From Acidimicrobiia bacterium (GTDB lineage: Bacteria; Actinomycetota; Acidimicrobiia; IMCC26256; BP-133): a stretch of DNA of 14,905 nucleotides. The notes under the pieces are model-generated. The model was given only the letters and a program-made list of their open reading frames with translations, was not told where the DNA came from and did no database searches. The stretch lies in assembly GCA_025934385.1 (NCBI GenBank), contig JAICYE010000009.1:1-14905 (forward strand), given 5' to 3'. Each line of letters opens with the position of its first letter. The stretch's first letter is position 1. Below, in pieces: positions 12,917-14,905 of this stretch. The position numbers and the translations under genes were made by a program.

Positions 12917-14905
12917 TCAACGGCGCCGGCGGCGGAGCCAGACGCCGGCGCCGAGCAGCAGCACTGCGGCGGGGACGGCGCCGATGGAGCCGACGCCCAT
13001 CAGGCGCCGCTGTGACGGGGTGAGGTCGAGGCGGCGGAGATCGGGGTCGACGCCGCCGACGGCCACGAGGTCCTCCTCGCCGGCCAGCCAGTTGAGCCCG
13101 TTGGCCAGCAAGCGGGCGTTGGAGAGTCGATCCAGGAATGCGTTCGATGCCCAGTCGGCGTCGGTGAAGGCCAGCAACCGGGTTCGGGCGATGCTGGGGC
13201 CGCCGGACGACAGCCGGGTTTCGCCGCCGGGCTTGACCTCGGAGCGGTCGGCGGCGCCGGCCAGGACGACGGGGCCGCCCCGGTCGCCCTTGTCGGGTTG
13301 GTAGGTGGCCGGCGTGGCCGTGGGGTCGACCTCGAGCCAGGAGTGGGCGCTCGACTCCATGACCCGCGACACCGCCAGGCCGGTGTCCTCGCTGGCGGCG
13401 GTGGTGACGCCGCCGGCGGTGACGAGGGCCGCGCCGTCGATGCCCTTGGACACCGGCGACTCGGTGGGGAAGTCGTTGACCAGCAACGAGGTCGGGTCGC
13501 CGGCATTCTCCCGCTCGGGGTCGAAGACGACGCCGGGGAGGAGCCGCAGCCCCCACCGGGTGGTGATCTCGTCGAGGTTCGGCCCGCCCGGCTCGGAGAG
13601 GATCAGCATCCGGCCATTGTTGGCCATCCAGTCGTTGATCAGCTTGACCTCGTTGGGGAGCAGCGCCGCCGTCGGCGCCACCAGCGCCAGGATGGTGCAC
13701 TCGGCGGGAATGGCGGCGGCCACCGTCAGGTCGAGGCGCCGGGTCTCGATGCCGTTGCGCTCCACCGTCGCCCGGGCCGACTGCAGGCCCTGGGGTAGAT
13801 CGCTGTCGAACTCCCGTTCGCCGTTGCCGGCCAGGCCGCACAGCGTCTGGGGTTTCGGCCGGCTCAGCCGTTGCAGGGCGCTCGTGACCAGCTCTTCGGT
13901 GAGGGGGGCGACGATCTCCTTGCGCTCACCGATCTCCACGGCGACCTCGCCGTCGTCCTCGGCGCCGAGCCGCAGCGCCTCGCCCTGGGCCTTGGCGAAG
14001 TCGAGCACCCGGGTGGGGATGTTGGGGTTGGCCCGCCGGAACTGGGCCAGCAGGACGGCGGCGTCGCGGGCCTGCGGGGTGTTCTCGGGGGCGAAGACGG
14101 TCACCACCGCCTTGTGCTTGACGTTGCGGAGCACTTCCTTCGACGCTTTCGACAGCGTGTAGCGGCCGCTGGACGTGAGGTCGACGCGGGCCGTGGCCGG
14201 GATCGGCACGACGTTGAGGGCCAGCGTGGCGGCCAGCACCGCCGCCGGCAGCGCCGCCGCCCGGACGCGCCCGCCCCGCAACGGCGTCGCGCCCCGCCGC
14301 CGCACGATCTGCCAGGCCGTCGCCACCACCAGGGCGGCAGCGGTGCCGGTGACGAAGTAGACGGCGTCCTTCAGGCCGGGGGCGCCCCGGGCGAAGCTCT
14401 CCAGGTGGGGCTGGAACGACAGCCCGTGGAAGGCGGGGACGTTGTTGGCCAGCTGCAGGACGACGAGCAGGGCGAAGGCTCCGAGCCCGGCGGCGACCGC
14501 GGTCGGCGTGAGGGCGCTGGCCATGGTCCCCACCGCGGCGAACAGCGCCACGAGCAGCACCGCACCGAGGTAGGAGGCGACGAGCGGCGGCCAGTCGGGT
14601 CGGCCCCAGGCGGCCAGGAACACGCTGTAGACGAACGTCGGGGCCAGCAGCAGCACGAAGAAGGCCACGGCGGCCAGCCACTTCCCCACCATCAGCGCCG
14701 CTGGGCCGACCGGCCGGGCCAGGAGGATGTCGAGGTGGCGGCTGCGCCATTCCTCGGCCACCAGCCGGCTGGTGACGATCGGCGCGGTGACGATGAGCAC
14801 GAAGGCCAGGTTGGGGAACCAGAAGCGGAGCGACGCCTCCCGGGAGCCGTCGGCCACGACGAAGAAGATCGTCCCGGTCAGCAGCAGGAAGGCCACGGCC
14901 ATCCC
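12917..14905 (-). CDS. ABC-2 permease fused to GldG-like domain, N-terminus cut by window edge
   Basis: The frame is open from the stop (TGA, 12917-12919) to the right edge. The first visible Met (14902) is preceded by an in-frame Gly codon, and the usual basic N-terminal segment before the first helix is missing, so the true start probably lies outside. Counting from that Met, residues 1-236 hold about seven membrane helices. An EEWRSRHLDILLARP segment (50-64) before helix 3 is typical of ABC-2 permeases. From about 240 comes an extracytoplasmic GldG/ABC_transp_aux-type domain (PF09822), beginning DLTSSGRYTLS and VTVFAPEN and running to about 600. A single helix and a run of five Arg end the protein. 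Such fusions usually work with an ABC ATPase encoded upstream, here off the window, and often with a DUF4340 protein, which is not seen downstream. The transported substrate is unknown. Confidence 0.88.
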   Translation of the reverse strand, partial: GMAVAFLLLTGTIFFVVADGSREASLRFWFPNLAFVLIVTAPIVTSRLVAEEWRSRHLDILLARPVGPAALMVGKWLAAVAFFVLLLAPTFVYSVFLAAWGRPDWPPLVASYLGAVLLVALFAAVGTMASALTPTAVAAGLGAFALLVVLQLANNVPAFHGLSFQPHLESFARGAPGLKDAVYFVTGTAAALVVATAWQIVRRRGATPLRGGRVRAAALPAAVLAATLALNVVPIPATARVDLTSSGRYTLSKASKEVLRNVKHKAVVTVFAPENTPQARDAAVLLAQFRRANPNIPTRVLDFAKAQGEALRLGAEDDGEVAVEIGERKEIVAPLTEELVTSALQRLSRPKPQTLCGLAGNGEREFDSDLPQGLQSARATVERNGIETRRLDLTVAAAIPAECTILALVAPTAALLPNEVKLINDWMANNGRMLILSEPGGPNLDEITTRWGLRLLPGVVFDPERENAGDPTSLLVNDFPTESPVSKGIDGAALVTAGGVTTAASEDTGLAVSRVMESSAHSWLEVDPTATPATYQPDKGDRGGPVVLAGAADRSEVKPGGETRLSSGGPSIARTRLLAFTDADWASNAFLDRLSNARLLANGLNWLAGEEDLVAVGGVDPDLRRLDLTPSQRRLMGVGSIGAVPAAVLLLGAGVWLRRRRR
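12921..12953. terminator. Inverted repeat at the convergent gene ends, possible two-way terminator
   Basis: CGGCGCCGGC (12921-12930) and GCCGGCGCCG (12944-12953) are exact inverted copies, extendable by one pair (12931/12943) to 11 bp with an 11-nt loop. It starts 17 nt after the stop of the 119-aa gene and lies within the last Arg codons of the convergent gene. No T-run is present on either side. Because Arg codons are GC-rich, the repeat could be a by-product of the Arg-rich tail. Confidence 0.3.

Noticed and set aside
1..14905. CRISPR array, tRNA, rRNA, insertion sequence, attachment site
   Set aside because: I saw no regularly spaced repeats, cloverleaf-like genes, transposase motifs or terminal inverted repeats. 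Nearly all the DNA is covered by coherent coding genes.

Overview
The DNA is very GC-rich (roughly 70% by eye, with G or C at nearly every third codon position). It uses GTG starts freely, has ATGA, GTGA and TGATG gene overlaps, and shows promoter hexamers of the TTGNNN-N17-TANNNT type. This fits a high-GC Actinomycetota bacterium. An Acidimicrobiia-like lineage is my guess from the gene mix and cannot be proven from this window. I see no rRNA, tRNA, CRISPR array, insertion sequence or phage gene.

Left block (about 1-5398, minus strand). Read in transcription order, this is a PucR-type regulator, then hyuA, then hyuB. HyuA and HyuB are the ATP-dependent and partner subunits of the hydantoinase/5-oxoprolinase/acetone-carboxylase superfamily. 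hyuB runs off the left edge and carries an unusual C-terminal tail. hyuA and hyuB both have strong Shine-Dalgarno sites. The regulator has none, but has a TANNNT hexamer ending 7 nt before its ATG, as in a leaderless mRNA.

Centre (5399-5580). A 182-nt divergent control region separates the regulator from a transporter operon. It holds a good promoter for the transporter, the regulator's candidate -10, an A/T-rich imperfect inverted repeat that is a plausible operator, and a transporter mRNA leader that can fold into a two-step hairpin ending just before the ribosome binding site.

Transporter operon (5581-10952, plus strand). This is a complete five-gene branched-chain-amino-acid/amide (HAAT) type ABC importer: lipoprotein substrate-binding protein, LivH and LivM permeases, and LivG and LivF ATPases. 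A very strong hairpin lies between the binding-protein gene and livH. The last four genes overlap by 1-4 nt. Two more plus-strand genes follow without a break: an exported, C-terminally membrane-anchored protein of unknown function, and a 119-aa protein with two membrane helices and a coiled coil.

Right block (12917-end, minus strand). A convergent gene encodes an ABC-2 permease fused to a GldG-like domain. Its start lies beyond the right edge.

Working model (inference): the importer brings in a small amide, lactam or ketone-like compound, HyuA/HyuB open or carboxylate it at ATP cost, and the divergent PucR-type regulator senses the compound and controls both arms from the shared region.
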